Assembly: GCF_002215495.1 (NCBI RefSeq)
Contig: NZ_CP021378.1
Span: 1-64,000, forward strand
Direction of reading: 5' to 3'
DNA: 64,000 nucleotides
Source of the DNA: Porphyrobacter sp. CACIAM 03H1
GTDB taxonomy: Bacteria; Pseudomonadota; Alphaproteobacteria; Sphingomonadales; Sphingomonadaceae
How positions within the stretch are numbered: the first letter of the stretch is position 1; each line of letters starts with the position of its first letter. The notes beneath the pieces are model-generated. The model did not search any database and was not told the origin of the DNA. It saw nothing but the letters and a program-made list of their open reading frames with translations. Positions 63,508-64,000 of the stretch are shown one piece after another. Made by a program: the position numbers and the translations under genes.

Positions 63508-63630
63508 TTCTCTTCGAAGGCGTGCCGGACTGCCCTCCCACGGCAAGCCGTGGCAGGGTAACTGCACACACCTGTCGGGGCCAGGCAGGCTGCGAGCGGA
63601 TCCTCGGGCGGGAGGGAGCCCCGCCGCGCC

Positions 63631-64000
63631 TTAGGCCTTGTACGCCTTGGCTCTTTCGTTTGCCGCGCCGAAGCGGCCGTGTTTGCGGTAGCGCAGCATC
63701 CACTTGTCGAGGAACAGGCCGAGCGGCCGGGCCTCGATCCCGAGGTCGACGAGGCCGAGGGCTCCCGGCGCGACCGTGCTGCCGGGCTTGAGGAGCGTCC
63801 ACTGGTCGCGGGTCATCGGCGTTACCGGCAGAGCGGCGAAGGTGGCAGACAGGCCGTCCGGCACGGCGAGGAAGGTGCGCTTGCGCCCCTGCGCGGCGGC
63901 GATGCGGCGGTGGATCTCCATCATGGAGAGCTGCTCCGGCCCGCCCAGTTCGTAGGTCCGACCGCCGTGCTGCTCGGGGTGTTCCAGCGCAACCGCCACC
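63631..64000 (-). CDS. NDUFA9-like NAD(P)-binding protein, partial
   Basis: The C-terminal 122 residues or so of a complex I NDUFA9-subunit-family, SDR-like protein; the N-terminus lies beyond the right edge. Visible are AVALEHPEQHGGRTYELGGPEQLSMMEIHRRIAAAQGRKRTFLAVP, then MTRDQWTLLKPGSTV and a basic C-terminus. The pattern of EHP..G.tYELGGP.. is characteristic. Such proteins bind NAD(P)H and are often linked to quinone metabolism. Confidence 0.85.
   Translation of the reverse strand, partial: VAVALEHPEQHGGRTYELGGPEQLSMMEIHRRIAAAQGRKRTFLAVPDGLSATFAALPVTPMTRDQWTLLKPGSTVAPGALGLVDLGIEARPLGLFLDKWMLRYRKHGRFGAANERAKAYKA

Overview
The window is a stretch of a GC-rich alphaproteobacterial chromosome, most likely from the order Sphingomonadales and probably the Erythrobacteraceae. 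Supporting signs are the many PilZ singletons, GapR (DUF2312), DUF1244, the ubiG/lysC divergent pair, a TonB-dependent receptor, a split DUF1254/DUF1214 pair, DUF3526 ABC permeases and a sphingomonad-type MarR-like winged-helix family. No rRNA, tRNA, CRISPR array, transposase, integrase or replication origin was seen.

Layout. (1) 1-1843, minus strand: dTDP-L-rhamnose genes rfbA-rfbC-rfbD, with rfbD cut by the left edge. (2) 1844-20500: a loosely packed, visibly less GC-rich regulatory region. It holds four single PilZ proteins, a LuxR/FixJ-like regulator with a degenerate receiver, a single-domain receiver with Asp replaced by Glu, three paralogous MarR-like proteins, a TetR regulator, three short related helical proteins next to regulators, a degenerate GGDEF-EAL-PilZ protein, three Tad/Flp pilus proteins (TadG-like plus two TadE-like), and the wreck of a DUF1800-DUF1501 gene pair. 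Long spacers without convincing genes separate these. (3) 20504-24911, minus: valine/branched-chain catabolism (mmsB, enoyl-CoA hydratase, 3-hydroxyisobutyryl-CoA hydrolase, VOC protein, acyl-CoA dehydrogenase). (4) 24966-26813, minus: DUF1254, DUF1214, RidA and an I78-type lipoprotein. (5) 26904-32465: a CHASE2-EAL phosphodiesterase and a FecR-domain, Gly/Asn-repeat protein, divergent from a TpsB-type outer-membrane translocator. (6) 32488-41437: housekeeping genes (pyk, DUF1244, gapR, ybjQ, an AAC(3)-I-like acetyltransferase, CPBP protease, yebC, ruvC, ArsC/Spx-like, glpQ, ubiG, lysC). (7) 41541-47507: a PilZ-HTH fusion, a degenerate GGDEF protein, then purT, a nitronate monooxygenase-like protein and purU, a catalytically degenerate prepilin peptidase homologue and a VOC protein. 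(8) 47504-51837: a beta-propeller protein, a PQQ-dependent quinohemoprotein dehydrogenase and a Tat-exported dienelactone hydrolase. (9) 51998-58632: a tight five-gene run of TonB receptor, ABC ATPase, two DUF3526 permeases and a secreted M14-type deacylase. (10) 58673-61063, minus: the arsenic operon arsR-arsI-arsC-ACR3. (11) 61272-64000: a phosphate-selective porin convergent with phoU, both with 7-4-7 Pho-box candidates, and a partial NDUFA9-like gene at the right edge.

Themes. Cyclic-di-GMP signalling is heavily represented: six proteins carry PilZ domains and three carry GGDEF and/or EAL domains. Most GGDEF/EAL active sites are degenerate; only the CHASE2 protein keeps a full EAL set. 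The Tad proteins and the degenerate TadV/CpaA-like protein suggest that surface attachment is one output. The least familiar material is the PilZ/MarR-like/small-protein region, the TonB-ABC-deacylase operon and the FecR/TpsB/CHASE2 group.
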